Part shown: in pieces, positions 1 through 8,063 of the stretch | Layout of the letters: each line of letters starts with the position of its first letter | How positions within the stretch are numbered: the first letter of the stretch is position 1 | Translations under genes and position numbers: made by a program | Assembly (NCBI RefSeq): GCF_030814815.1 | Contig: NZ_JAUSVR010000005.1 | Location: 231,717 to 295,716, forward strand | Length of the DNA: 64,000 bases | Direction of reading: 5' to 3' | Source of the DNA: Ancylobacter amanitiformis | GTDB taxonomy: Bacteria; Pseudomonadota; Alphaproteobacteria; Rhizobiales; Xanthobacteraceae | Notes under the pieces: generated by a model | Told to the model about the DNA's origin: nothing | Seen by the model: the letters and a program-made list of their open reading frames with translations, nothing else | Databases searched by the model: none

Positions 1-648
1 CTTGCGCAGGTGCGCGGGCGGATCGCCCAGGCCTGTCGCGATGCCGGCCGGGCCGAGGCGACGGTGCAGCTGATCGCCGTTTCCAAGACCTTCGACGCCG
101 AGCATATCCTGCCGGTTCTGGCGGCAGGCCAGCGGCTGTTCGGCGAGAACCGGGTGCAGGAGGCCAAGGCGAAATGGCCTTCCCTCAAGGCACGCCATCC
201 CGATGTCGAACTGCATCTCATCGGCCCGCTGCAGAGCAACAAGGTGCGCGAGGCGCTGGCGCTGTTCGACGTGATCCACACGCTCGACCGGCCCTCGCTG
301 GCGGAGGCGCTGTCCAGGGAGATCGCGCGGCTGGAGGGGCGGCCGGCACCGCGCCTGCTGGTGCAGGTGAATACCGGCGAGGAGCCGCAGAAGGCCGGCA
401 TCGCGCCGGACGCGGCGGATGCCTTCCTCCGGGCCTGCCGCGACGAGCACGGGCTGACCATCGACGGGCTGATGTGCATCCCCCCGGCGGATGAACCCGC
501 CGCGGCGCATTTCGCGCTGCTGGGCCGGATCGCCGCGCGCAACGGGCTCAAGACGCTCTCCATGGGCATGAGCGGGGATTTCGAGACGGCGATCGCGCTG
601 GGCGCGACCCATGTGCGGGTCGGCAGCGCCATTTTCGGCGGGCGCTGA
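1..648 (+). CDS. YggS-family pyridoxal phosphate homeostasis protein, 5' partial
   Basis: The reading frame is open from base 1, so the start lies upstream of the window; a GTG at 10 is internal rather than a convincing start. The visible part is about 215 residues of a fold-type III PLP protein (alanine-racemase N-terminal-like TIM barrel). The PLP lysine sits in the motif AVSKTF about 25 residues in, followed by FGENRVQEA, HLIGPLQSNK and, near the end, SMGMSGDFETAI, all hallmarks of YggS/PROSC. Family members bind PLP without a known catalytic reaction and buffer cellular vitamin B6 and amino acid pools. The stop is 6 bp before the convergent stop of the next gene. Confidence 0.93.
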   Translation, partial: LAQVRGRIAQACRDAGRAEATVQLIAVSKTFDAEHILPVLAAGQRLFGENRVQEAKAKWPSLKARHPDVELHLIGPLQSNKVREALALFDVIHTLDRPSLAEALSREIARLEGRPAPRLLVQVNTGEEPQKAGIAPDAADAFLRACRDEHGLTIDGLMCIPPADEPAAAHFALLGRIAARNGLKTLSMGMSGDFETAIALGATHVRVGSAIFGGR

Positions 649-654
649 GGGGCA

Positions 655-1176
655 TCATCCCACCCGGATCGCCGTCCGGGGCGAGAGACGCGCCAGCAGC
701 CGGGCGAGGTCCGCCCGGCGGAAGGCGATGCAGCCGGCGGTCGGCTCGAATCCGTCGCGCGCCAGATGCAGGAACACCGCCGAGCCGCGCCGCCGGGCGC
801 GCGGGCGTTCATTGTGGTCGAGCACGATGACGAGGTCATAGAGCGCGTCGGGGCGCCACATTTCCTCATGCGAGGGGGTGAAGGGCAGGCGCACCGGCCG
901 GTTGTAGCGTCCGTCGAGGGGGTCGTCGCACCAGCCGTCCTCGCGCCGGGTCGGCCGCGCCGGTAGGCGGGTGAGGGGGCGCTGGCCGTGGTCGGCGCGG
1001 TAGCGCAGTTCGCGCGGGTGCCAGATCCCCGCGGGCGTGGCGCCGTCGCCCTCGCGTTTGTCCCGGCGGATGCCCGTGCGCCCGAGAGCGACCGGTATTG
1101 GCGGGCCGCCGGCGAACAGCCATCCACGGGTCGGCAGGCCCGGCCGGGCGATGACGCGCAGCTCCATGCACGTCAT
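655..1176 (-). CDS. L,D-transpeptidase (YkuD-domain) family protein
   Basis: A protein of about 173 residues whose C-terminal half carries the YkuD signature: VFLHLARDG with His137, followed by PTAGCIAF with Cys149 as the presumed nucleophile. The Ser/Thr-His of the classical SHGC motif is replaced by Thr-Ala, as in the COG3786 branch. The family cross-links or modifies peptidoglycan stems in the periplasm, but no signal peptide is obvious here, so export is uncertain. The start is chosen at the ATG at 1176; an ATG three codons in (1167) is equally possible because neither has a good ribosome site. It is convergent with yggS. Confidence 0.8.
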   Translation of the reverse strand: MTCMELRVIARPGLPTRGWLFAGGPPIPVALGRTGIRRDKREGDGATPAGIWHPRELRYRADHGQRPLTRLPARPTRREDGWCDDPLDGRYNRPVRLPFTPSHEEMWRPDALYDLVIVLDHNERPRARRRGSAVFLHLARDGFEPTAGCIAFRRADLARLLARLSPRTAIRVG

Positions 1177-1421
1177 TTTGCGTTTTGACGTGGATTTCCT
1201 GAGGGTTTCGGTGCGGGGGGCCTTCTTATTCACGCGGTTTCCGTTCACGATCACGTCACGTACCCGACAGCAACCGGTAGTGCGGGTTCGCCGACTCTTG
1301 CCGAATGCGTCAGGCCTGCCTACTCGGGACTCAACGGCAATCCTGCCGAAGCGCGCGAGCTTTACCGCGTGGCGCGGCGCGGACAAGAGGTTCGGGGAAG
1401 CGGACTTCGGGGGGATCGGTT

Positions 1422-2108
1422 ATGGCGAATGCTCAACGAATCCTGGTGGTCGAAGACGACAAGGATCTGCGCGACGCGCTGGTCGAACAGCTCGCGCTTT
1501 ATGACGAGTTCGAGGTGGTGGCCGTGGAGTCCGCCCAGGCCGCGATCGGCCAGGTCGAGACCGGCCGGGTGGACCTGGTGCTGATGGATGTCGGCCTGCC
1601 GGATCTCGACGGGCGCGAGGCGGTGCGGCGGATGCGCGAGAACGGCTTCAAGGCGCCCGTCATCATGCTGACCGGCCACGACACCGACAGCGACACCATC
1701 ATGGGGCTGGAGGCCGGCGCCAACGACTATGTCGCCAAGCCGTTCCGTTTCGCCGTGCTGCTGGCGCGCATCCGGGCGCAGATGCGCTCGCACGAGGCGA
1801 GCGAGGACGCGGTGTTCACCATCGGGCCCTACACGTTCCGCCCCGGCGCCAAGCTGCTGGTGACGGAGCGCAATTCCAAGATCCGCCTGACCGAGAAGGA
1901 AACGGCGATCCTGCGCTATCTCTACCGTGCCGGCAAAAAGCCGGTGGCGCGCGAGATCCTGCTGCAGGAGGTCTGGGGATATAATTCCGGCGTGACGACC
2001 CATACGCTGGAAACCCATATCTACCGCCTGCGCCAGAAGATCGAGAAAGACCCGTCGCATCCCAATCTGCTCGCCACCGAGGCGGGCGGCTACAAACTGC
2101 TACCCTGA
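1422..2108 (+). CDS. OmpR/PhoB-family response regulator
   Basis: 228 residues with a receiver domain (about 1-120) and a winged-helix DNA-binding domain (about 130-228). The receiver shows the acidic pair Glu11-Asp12, the phospho-acceptor Asp56 in LVLMDVGLP, Thr84 in MLTGHD and Lys106 in VAKPF. The C-terminal domain has the OmpR-type recognition region around LQEVWGY and THTLETHIYRLRQKI. No histidine kinase gene is adjacent, so its partner is unknown. The ATG at 1422 is preceded by a purine-rich GGGGGGA stretch. A cyclic-nucleotide-domain protein follows in the same direction, suggesting a shared transcript. Confidence 0.92.
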   Translation: MANAQRILVVEDDKDLRDALVEQLALYDEFEVVAVESAQAAIGQVETGRVDLVLMDVGLPDLDGREAVRRMRENGFKAPVIMLTGHDTDSDTIMGLEAGANDYVAKPFRFAVLLARIRAQMRSHEASEDAVFTIGPYTFRPGAKLLVTERNSKIRLTEKETAILRYLYRAGKKPVAREILLQEVWGYNSGVTTHTLETHIYRLRQKIEKDPSHPNLLATEAGGYKLLP

Positions 2109-2168
2109 CAGGGGCGAAGCGATTCGTCCCGACGGGTGTCAGCCCTGGCAGGAGAACCGGCCCGCCGC

Positions 2169-2657
2169 ATGCCGATCGAGGAGGACATCGCCTTGCTGGA
2201 AAGCGTCCCGATGCTGCGGCTGCTCGGGCCCGACGCGTTGCGCGTCGTCGCCATCAGCGCCGACAGCCGCTCGCTCAACCGGGGGCAGGTTCTGTACCGC
2301 GAGGGCCAGTTCGCCGAGGCCGCCTATGTGGTGGTCGACGGCATGCTGGCGATCTCGCGGGAGAATGCCGCGATGGCGAAGCGTCCGGGGCAGCGGATGG
2401 AGGTCGGGCGCGGGGCGCTGCTGGGCGAACTGGCCCTGATCACCGACGGCAAGCGGCCGGCCACGGCCACCGCCATCGAGCCATCGGTGGTGCTGCGCAT
2501 TCCGCGGGTGATCTTCATGCGCACCATCGAGAGCTATCCCCAGGCGGCGCGGCGGCTGATGCAGGCGCTGAGCGAGGAATTGCAGGAGACCGTGAACGGG
2601 CTCGAAGCGGTGCGCGAGAAGCTTGAAGCGATCGAGCCGCCGCGGCGTCCGCGCTGA
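2169..2657 (+). CDS. Cyclic nucleotide-binding domain protein (Crp-like sensor domain, no HTH)
   Basis: 162 residues that correspond to a single cNMP-binding beta-roll: LLGPDALRVVAI, RGQVLYREGQFAEAAYVVVDGML, then LLGELALITDGKRPATATA, then a helical tail. There is no helix-turn-helix domain, so it is not a complete Crp/Fnr regulator and may act by protein interaction. The canonical phosphate-binding Arg context is only partly kept, so ligand binding is uncertain. The start at 2169 has AGGAG 14 bp upstream, which is long; a GTG at 2136 would add 11 residues. It lies 12 bp before arfB and downstream of the response regulator. Confidence 0.75.
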   Translation: MPIEEDIALLESVPMLRLLGPDALRVVAISADSRSLNRGQVLYREGQFAEAAYVVVDGMLAISRENAAMAKRPGQRMEVGRGALLGELALITDGKRPATATAIEPSVVLRIPRVIFMRTIESYPQAARRLMQALSEELQETVNGLEAVREKLEAIEPPRRPR

Positions 2658-2669
2658 GGGCCGCGGCGC

Positions 2670-3101
2670 ATGATCCCCGTCACCCCGCGGGTCTGGCTCG
2701 ACGAGCGGGAGATCGAGGAAACCTTCGTGCGCGCCTCCGGCCCGGGCGGACAGAACGTCAACAAGGTCTCCACCGCCGTGCAGCTGCGCTTCGACGTGCG
2801 CCACTCCGCGACCCTGCCGGAGGCGGTCAAGGCGCGGCTGGAGCGGATCGCCGGGCGCCGGCTCACCAATGACGGCGTGATCGTGCTGGTGGCCCAGCGC
2901 TTCCGCACCCAGGAGCGCAACCGCGAGGATGCCCTCGCGCGCCTCGTCGAAATGGTGCGCGAGGCAACGGTGGCGCCGGTGATCCGCCGCCCCACCCGCC
3001 CCACGCTCGGCTCGAAGATCCGCCGGCTGGAGGGCAAGGCCCGGCGCTCCGGCGTGAAGGCCACCCGCCGCGACCGGCCGGGCGGTGGCGGCGAGGACTG
3101 A
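2670..3101 (+). CDS. arfB: Alternative ribosome-rescue factor ArfB (YaeJ/ICT1-type peptidyl-tRNA hydrolase)
   Basis: 143 residues with a release-factor domain-3-like core. The catalytic loop RASGPGGQNVNK places the GGQ motif at residues 26-28, which hydrolyses peptidyl-tRNA on stalled ribosomes. It lacks the stop-codon recognition domains of RF1/RF2 and ends in a basic tail (many Arg and Lys from about residue 110) that in ArfB inserts into the empty mRNA channel. Length fits the family (about 140). It starts 12 bp after the upstream gene, so it is probably co-transcribed with it. Confidence 0.93.
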   Translation: MIPVTPRVWLDEREIEETFVRASGPGGQNVNKVSTAVQLRFDVRHSATLPEAVKARLERIAGRRLTNDGVIVLVAQRFRTQERNREDALARLVEMVREATVAPVIRRPTRPTLGSKIRRLEGKARRSGVKATRRDRPGGGGED

Positions 3102-3197
3102 GGCGGCACGCTATCGCCATCTATTTCGATAGCGAAACGACATCCGCTCCGGTGCCGCGCGACATGTCCGACGCGATGGGCGGGCATCCGGCTCCCC

Positions 3198-3310
3198 GCG
3201 TTTTCGTCATGCGAACCGGTATCCATTCGGCCCGGAAAGGCTCTAGGTTATTGTTCTGACGCATTTTCTTCACACGAACCGGAATCCACTTCGCTCGAAA
3301 ATGCTCTAGG
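3198..3310. repeat. Two tandem copies of a 50-bp rhizobial-type intergenic repeat
   Basis: Copy 1 is at 3198-3247 and copy 2 at 3261-3310, separated by 13 bp. Both share the core GCGAACCGGTATCCA-like (second copy ACGAACCGGAATCCA), followed by TTCG and the ending GCTCTAGG. From memory, elements of this kind are common between genes in Hyphomicrobiales. Copy 2 ends only 8 bp before the start codon of the next gene, so it supplies that gene's leader. Confidence 0.7.
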
Positions 3311-3318
3311 CTTGGCGC

Positions 3319-4543
3319 ATGAGCCCGCCCGACAGGTCCGACATCTCCACCGATTGTGCCATTGTCGGCGCCGGCCCGGCCGGCGCTGATGCTCGGCCTG
3401 CTGCTGGCGCGCGGCGGTCTCGATGTCACGGTGGTCGAGAAGCATGGCGACTTCCTGCGCGATTTCCGCGGCGACACCATCCATCCCTCGACGCTGGAGG
3501 TGATGCACGAGCTTGGCCTGCTCGATGACCTGCTGAAGCTGCCGCACACGCAGGCGCCGCGCCTTCACGCGGAGATCGGCGGCCGCGACGTCACCCTCGC
3601 CGATTTCTCCCGCCTGCCGACGCGCTGCCGCTTCATCGCCTTCATGCCGCAATGGGACTTTCTCGACTTCATCGCCAGGGAGGCGCAGCGGCTGCCGAAT
3701 TTTCACCTCGTGATGCCGGCGCAGGTCGACGGGCTGATCGAGGCGGAGGGGCGGATTGCCGGCCTGCGGGCGACGACCCCGGAGGGAGCGCTCACGCTGC
3801 GTGCGGCGCTGGTGGTGGGCGCGGACGGGCGCAACTCGGTGCTGCGGCAGAAGGCGGGGCTGGAGGTCGAGAGCTTCGGCAGCCCGAGCGACGTGCTGTG
3901 GATGAAGCTGTCCCACCAGCCCGGCGATCCGCCCTATGTGATGGGCCATGGCGGGCCGCGACAGGACTTCGTCATGGTCGATCGCGGCGATTACTGGCAA
4001 TGCGGCTATGTCGTGCGCAAGGGCTCCTTCGCGGACGTGAAGGCCGGCGGGCTGGAGGCGTTCCGCGCGCTTGTGGCGGCGGTCTCGCCGCTGCCGGCGT
4101 CGCGCATGGACGAGATTGCCGGTTGGGACGACGTGCAGCTTCTCAGCGTGCGGATCGACCGGCTGAAGCGCTGGTGGCGGCCGGGGCTGATCTGTATCGG
4201 CGATGCCGCGCACGCCATGTCGCCGATCGGCGGCTTCGGGGTGAACCTCGCCATTCAGGATGCGGTGGCGGCGGCGAACATCCTCGCCCGCCCGCTGAAG
4301 GAGGGTCGCCTCGAGGCGCGCGATCTGGCGGCGGTGGAGGCGCGCCGCCGCTTTCCCACATGGGCGACGCAGAAGCTGCAACTGATGATGCGCGGCAACC
4401 GCCGCAAGCGCGACGCCACTGAGAAAACCCGCGCCGGCCCGCCCGGCTTCATGCGCTCCATCGCCCGCTGGCCGGTGCTGGCGCATCTCGCCGGGCGGCT
4501 GGTCGGCCTCGGCTTCCGCCGCGAGCACGTCCGCTTGCCCTGA
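3319..4543 (+). pseudogene. FAD-dependent monooxygenase (UbiH/PHBH-like) with a single-base frameshift
   Basis: The N-terminus reads MSPPDRSDISTDCAIVGAGPAG from 3319, then the frame breaks. One extra G at about 3385 moves the rest of the protein, starting LMLGLLLARGGLDV at 3386, into the next frame, where it stays open to 4543. Joined, the product is about 407 residues with the FAD Rossmann motif GAGPAG, the DG motif VVGADGRNSV and the GD motif GDAAHAMSPIGGFGVN, the full flavoprotein hydroxylase set. Without repair the downstream frame lacks the dinucleotide-binding motif and should be non-functional. A sequencing error and a recent mutation cannot be told apart here. Confidence 0.8.
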
Positions 4544-4646
4544 GGCGGGGGCGTTTTCCCTTGAGGAACCTCCCGATTTCGTGTCCCGCGCCCTGCCGGG
4601 CTGCGACTATGGTCGGGTGGGAAATTGCTTCGATGGAAAGCTGGAA

Positions 4647-5522
4647 ATGACCGACACGCCCGATTACGTCCCGCCCAAGGTCTGGGCCTGGAACAAGGCC
4701 AGCGGCGGGCGCTTCGCCGCTATCAACCGGCCGGTGGCCGGGGCGACCCATGACAAGGCGCTGCCGGTCGGCGAGCATCCGCTGCAGCTCTATTCGCTGG
4801 GCACGCCCAACGGGCAGAAGGTCACCATCCTGCTGGAGGAACTGCTGGCGCTGGGGCATGCGGGCGCTGAATATGATGCCTGGCTGATCAATATCGGCGA
4901 GGGCGACCAGTTCGGTTCGGGCTTTGTCGAGGTGAACCCCAATTCGAAGATCCCCGCCTTGCTCGACCGATCGGGGCCGACGCCGGTCCGGGTGTTCGAA
5001 TCCGGCGCGATCCTCGTCTATCTCGCGGAGAAGTTCGGCGCCTTCCTGCCGGTGGAAGCCGGCGCGCGGGCGGAATGCCTTTCCTGGCTGTTCTGGCAGA
5101 TGGGCTCGGCGCCCTATCTCGGCGGCGGCTTCGGGCATTTCTACGCCTATGCGCCGAGCAAGATCGAATATGCCATCGACCGGTTCGCCATGGAGGTGAA
5201 GCGCCAGCTCGATGTGCTCGACCGGCGGCTCGCCGAGAGCGAATATGTCGCCGGCCCGGACTATACCATCGCCGACATCGCCATCTTCCCCTGGTATGGC
5301 GGGCTGGCGAAGGGCTGGCTGTACGGCGCGGCCGAGTTCCTCTCGGTTGCCGACTACACGCATGTGCAGCGCTGGGCCGACGCGGTTCTGGCGCGACCGG
5401 CGGTGGCGCGCGGGCGCATGGTCAACCGCATGTCCGGCGAGCCTTCCGAGCAGCTGCGCGAGCGCCACGATGCCAGCGATTTCGACACCCGCACGCAGGA
5501 CAAGCTGGCGAGCGCCGATTAG
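4647..5522 (+). CDS. yghU: YghU-type glutathione S-transferase / disulfide reductase
   Basis: 291 residues in the nu-class GST arrangement. An N-terminal extension with YVPPKVWAWNKASGGRFAAINRPVAG precedes a thioredoxin-like domain (LQLYSLGTPNGQKVTILLEEL). The C-terminal helical domain contains WLFWQMGSAPYLGGGFGHFY and the N-capping region YTIADIAIFPWYG. Family members bind two glutathiones and reduce disulfides or organic hydroperoxides in the cytoplasm. The start at 4647 is preceded by a GGAAAG purine run; an in-frame upstream start at 4581 would add 22 residues unlike the family. Confidence 0.93.
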   Translation: MTDTPDYVPPKVWAWNKASGGRFAAINRPVAGATHDKALPVGEHPLQLYSLGTPNGQKVTILLEELLALGHAGAEYDAWLINIGEGDQFGSGFVEVNPNSKIPALLDRSGPTPVRVFESGAILVYLAEKFGAFLPVEAGARAECLSWLFWQMGSAPYLGGGFGHFYAYAPSKIEYAIDRFAMEVKRQLDVLDRRLAESEYVAGPDYTIADIAIFPWYGGLAKGWLYGAAEFLSVADYTHVQRWADAVLARPAVARGRMVNRMSGEPSEQLRERHDASDFDTRTQDKLASAD

Positions 5523-5573
5523 AGCCTTTGCCGGCGACGCGGAGCCGGTTCGTCTGATGAGCCGGGGGCCGGG

Positions 5574-6659
5574 CTACCAGCAGAAGCCGTCGCCTTCCGT
5601 CACCACCGATAGGCCGGGCAGGCGCGCCGCCAGCCCGGCCATCCGTGCCCGCGGCAGGAAGGCGGGCAGCAGGACGCGCGGGGCCACGGCCGTCACGAGA
5701 TCCTGCAGGGCGCCGAAGCTCGGGTGCACGTTCCAGCGCACATGGTGGGCCTGCGCGGCCGCGATCCGCCGGCCGGCATTCGAGCCTTCGGCGACATGGC
5801 CGGTGAAGACGATATCGGCCTCGCCGCTCCGCGCGAAACGGGCGGTGAGCGCGGCGGAAAGGCCGTGATCGGCCTGCGGCCCGGCGACGATCATGGCGCC
5901 GCGTGCCGGGCTGTCGGCCGTGAGGGGTGTGCTGGCGAGAAGCCGGGCCGGGGCATCCGCCGCACCCGCCGCCAGCACTTCGGGATGCCGCGCCAGAACC
6001 TCCACAACGCCTCGCGTCACCGGGCAGAGGCTCACCGCGAGGCCGGCGTCGAGGAAGGTGAGCGCCATTTCCAGCGCCCGCCCGGCGGCCGGGGCCGGCA
6101 GGAGAAGCGGGCGGTGGCGGGCGCGGGCGATCAGCGCGGCGGCCTGAAGCGCGAGCGTCTGATCCACCTCGCCATAGCTGGCATCGACGACGAGAGCGGC
6201 CGCGCGCAGCGGCAGGGTGCAGCGGTACAGTCGGCTCTCGGCGGAATAGTCGCCGGTATAGAGCAGCCCGGCCTCGCCACCGATGCGCATCCACACGGCG
6301 CCGGGCGCATGGCCCGCCGGGCCGGTCGCGATCTCCAGGCCGAGAATCCCGGCTGTTCCCTCCAAAGGAAGGTCGCGAGCGTTGCGCAGGCGTGCCTCGC
6401 CCGCCAGCGCCCGCACGGCGGCGGTGGCATAGAGTGGCGGGTCGCCGAGCTGCCCGGCAAGATCGAGCGCGCCGACATGGTCGTGATGACCATGCGACAG
6501 CAGGATGGCGTCGACGCGGCCGACCCCGGCGAGGTTCGGGCGCCGGCCGGCATCCGGGCCTTCGCCGAGATCGAGAAGGAGGCGCCGGCCGGCGGTTTCC
6601 AGGAGGAAGCAGGCCGGCCCCTTGACGCCGGCACCGGACAGCGCGGTCAGTCGGTTCAT
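5574..6659 (-). CDS. Metallo-beta-lactamase-fold hydrolase, possibly of the RNA-processing (beta-CASP-like) type
   Basis: 361 residues. The metal site motif SHGHHDH (His56, His58, Asp60, His61) is intact, and a second-domain motif YTGDYS and later FTGHVAEGS resemble MBL/beta-CASP exonuclease-like proteins of the CPSF group. That suggests a nucleic acid or phosphodiester substrate, but there is no direct proof. The start is set at the ATG at 6659; a TTG two codons upstream is possible. It is divergent from the emrAB pair and shares with it a roughly 220-bp promoter region. Confidence 0.75.
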   Translation of the reverse strand: MNRLTALSGAGVKGPACFLLETAGRRLLLDLGEGPDAGRRPNLAGVGRVDAILLSHGHHDHVGALDLAGQLGDPPLYATAAVRALAGEARLRNARDLPLEGTAGILGLEIATGPAGHAPGAVWMRIGGEAGLLYTGDYSAESRLYRCTLPLRAAALVVDASYGEVDQTLALQAAALIARARHRPLLLPAPAAGRALEMALTFLDAGLAVSLCPVTRGVVEVLARHPEVLAAGAADAPARLLASTPLTADSPARGAMIVAGPQADHGLSAALTARFARSGEADIVFTGHVAEGSNAGRRIAAAQAHHVRWNVHPSFGALQDLVTAVAPRVLLPAFLPRARMAGLAARLPGLSVVTEGDGFCW

Positions 6660-6851
6660 CGTCAAAGCTCGAAAAAAGGATGTTGCGCCGAGGGTTTAAG
6701 CGGGCGCGATGACGAATGCGTGACGCAGCGGGGCGATGTGTGGCCGGCCTCGTCCGCCGGGCGTGCGCGCGGATGCGATCCCGCAAGCCGCGTGGATATA
6801 GGGAATATCGCGCGGCCGGGAAGGAGCAAGGTGGCTTCCATGATCCATTGA

Positions 6852-6861
6852 CCCCCCCCCC
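6852..6861. repeat. Poly-C tract of ten in the emrA leader
   Basis: Ten consecutive C residues lie just before CTCTCACGGAGG, the ribosome-binding site of the efflux adaptor gene at 6878. Homopolymers of this length can slip during replication; in this position slippage would change the leader length but not the protein. Confidence 0.6.
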
Positions 6862-6877
6862 TCTCACGGAGGCCGCG

Positions 6878-8056
6878 ATGAACATGGCCACCAATCCGGC
6901 CGCGCTGAAGGCCACGCCGATCGCCGATCCGCCTGTCGCCCCGATATCGTCCATTCCCCCGGCCGCGCCGTCTTCCCGTCGCGGCCTGAAGCGCGGGCTG
7001 GAAGTGGCGGGTGTGCTGCTGCTGGCCGGCGCCATTGCCTATGCGGGCACCGAATACTGGACGCAGTGGCGTTTCGAGACCAGCACGGACGATGCCTATG
7101 TGCAGGCCGATATCGTCACCATCGCCCCTCAGGTCGCCGGCTATCTCGTGACGGTCAACGTGACCGACAACCAGCCGGTGAAGCAGGGCGAGGTGCTCGC
7201 CGTCATCGACCCGCGCCCGTATCAGGCGGCGGTCGACCAGGCCGTGGCCGATGTCGACGCGGCCCGGGCATTGATCGACGATCACGCGGCGCAGCTCAAC
7301 GAGCAGCAGGCGCTGATCGAGGAGGCCAAGGCGCAGATCGCCGCCGACCAGGCCGCCGAGACCTTCGCCGAGCAGAACAACCGGCGCTTCACCAAGCTCG
7401 CCCAGGACGGTTTCGGCCCGGTCGAGACCGCCGAGCAGACCACCTCGCAGATCGGCCAGACGCAGGCGCAGGTGACGCGCGACCGGGCGGCGCTGGACGC
7501 GGCGCAGAAGCAGGTCGCCACCCTGACCGCCCAGCTCGCCGAGGCGCGGGCGAACCTCGCCCACAGCCAGGCGGCGCTCGATACGGCGAAGCTGAACCTT
7601 GGCTATACGGAGCTGCGCGCCCCGGTGGACGGGGTCATCGGCGCCCGGACCTTGCGTGTCGGCCAGTATGTCGAGCCCGGCACCGCGCTGCTGGCGGTGG
7701 TGCCGCTGCAGGCAACCTATGTGGTCGCCAACTACAAGGAAACCCAGCTCACCGACGTGAAGCCCAACCAGAAGGTGACGATCTCGGTCGATACCTATCC
7801 CGACCTGCATGTGCGGGGCTTCGTCTCCAGCCTCGCTCCGGCCAGCGGGCAGGAATTCGCCCTGCTGCCGCCCGACAACGCCACCGGCAACTTCACCAAG
7901 ATCGTCCAGCGCATTCCCGTGCGCATCGACATCGACCGCACCGATCCGCTGGCCCGGCAGTTGCGGCCTGGCATGTCGGTGGAGACGACGATCCGCACCG
8001 ATGCGACCATTCCCGCCGATGTGAGGCGCAACGCCTATATCCCGCCCAGCGAGTGA
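6878..8056 (+). CDS. HlyD/EmrA-family periplasmic adaptor of an efflux pump
   Basis: 392 residues. A cytoplasmic Pro/Ala-rich N-terminus is followed by one membrane helix (about 41-59). Next come a beta-barrel/lipoyl half (TDDAYVQADIVTIAPQVAGYL), a long coiled-coil hairpin rich in Ala, Gln and Glu (about 115-240), the second lipoyl half (YTELRAPVDGVIG) and a C-terminal beta-barrel ending PGMSVETTI. This is the layout of EmrA, which links an inner-membrane MFS pump to an outer-membrane channel. The ATG at 6878 has ACGGAGG six bases upstream. The MFS gene follows after 7 bp; no outer-membrane TolC gene or dedicated regulator is nearby. Confidence 0.92.
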   Translation: MNMATNPAALKATPIADPPVAPISSIPPAAPSSRRGLKRGLEVAGVLLLAGAIAYAGTEYWTQWRFETSTDDAYVQADIVTIAPQVAGYLVTVNVTDNQPVKQGEVLAVIDPRPYQAAVDQAVADVDAARALIDDHAAQLNEQQALIEEAKAQIAADQAAETFAEQNNRRFTKLAQDGFGPVETAEQTTSQIGQTQAQVTRDRAALDAAQKQVATLTAQLAEARANLAHSQAALDTAKLNLGYTELRAPVDGVIGARTLRVGQYVEPGTALLAVVPLQATYVVANYKETQLTDVKPNQKVTISVDTYPDLHVRGFVSSLAPASGQEFALLPPDNATGNFTKIVQRIPVRIDIDRTDPLARQLRPGMSVETTIRTDATIPADVRRNAYIPPSE

Positions 8057-8063
8057 GGGTGTC

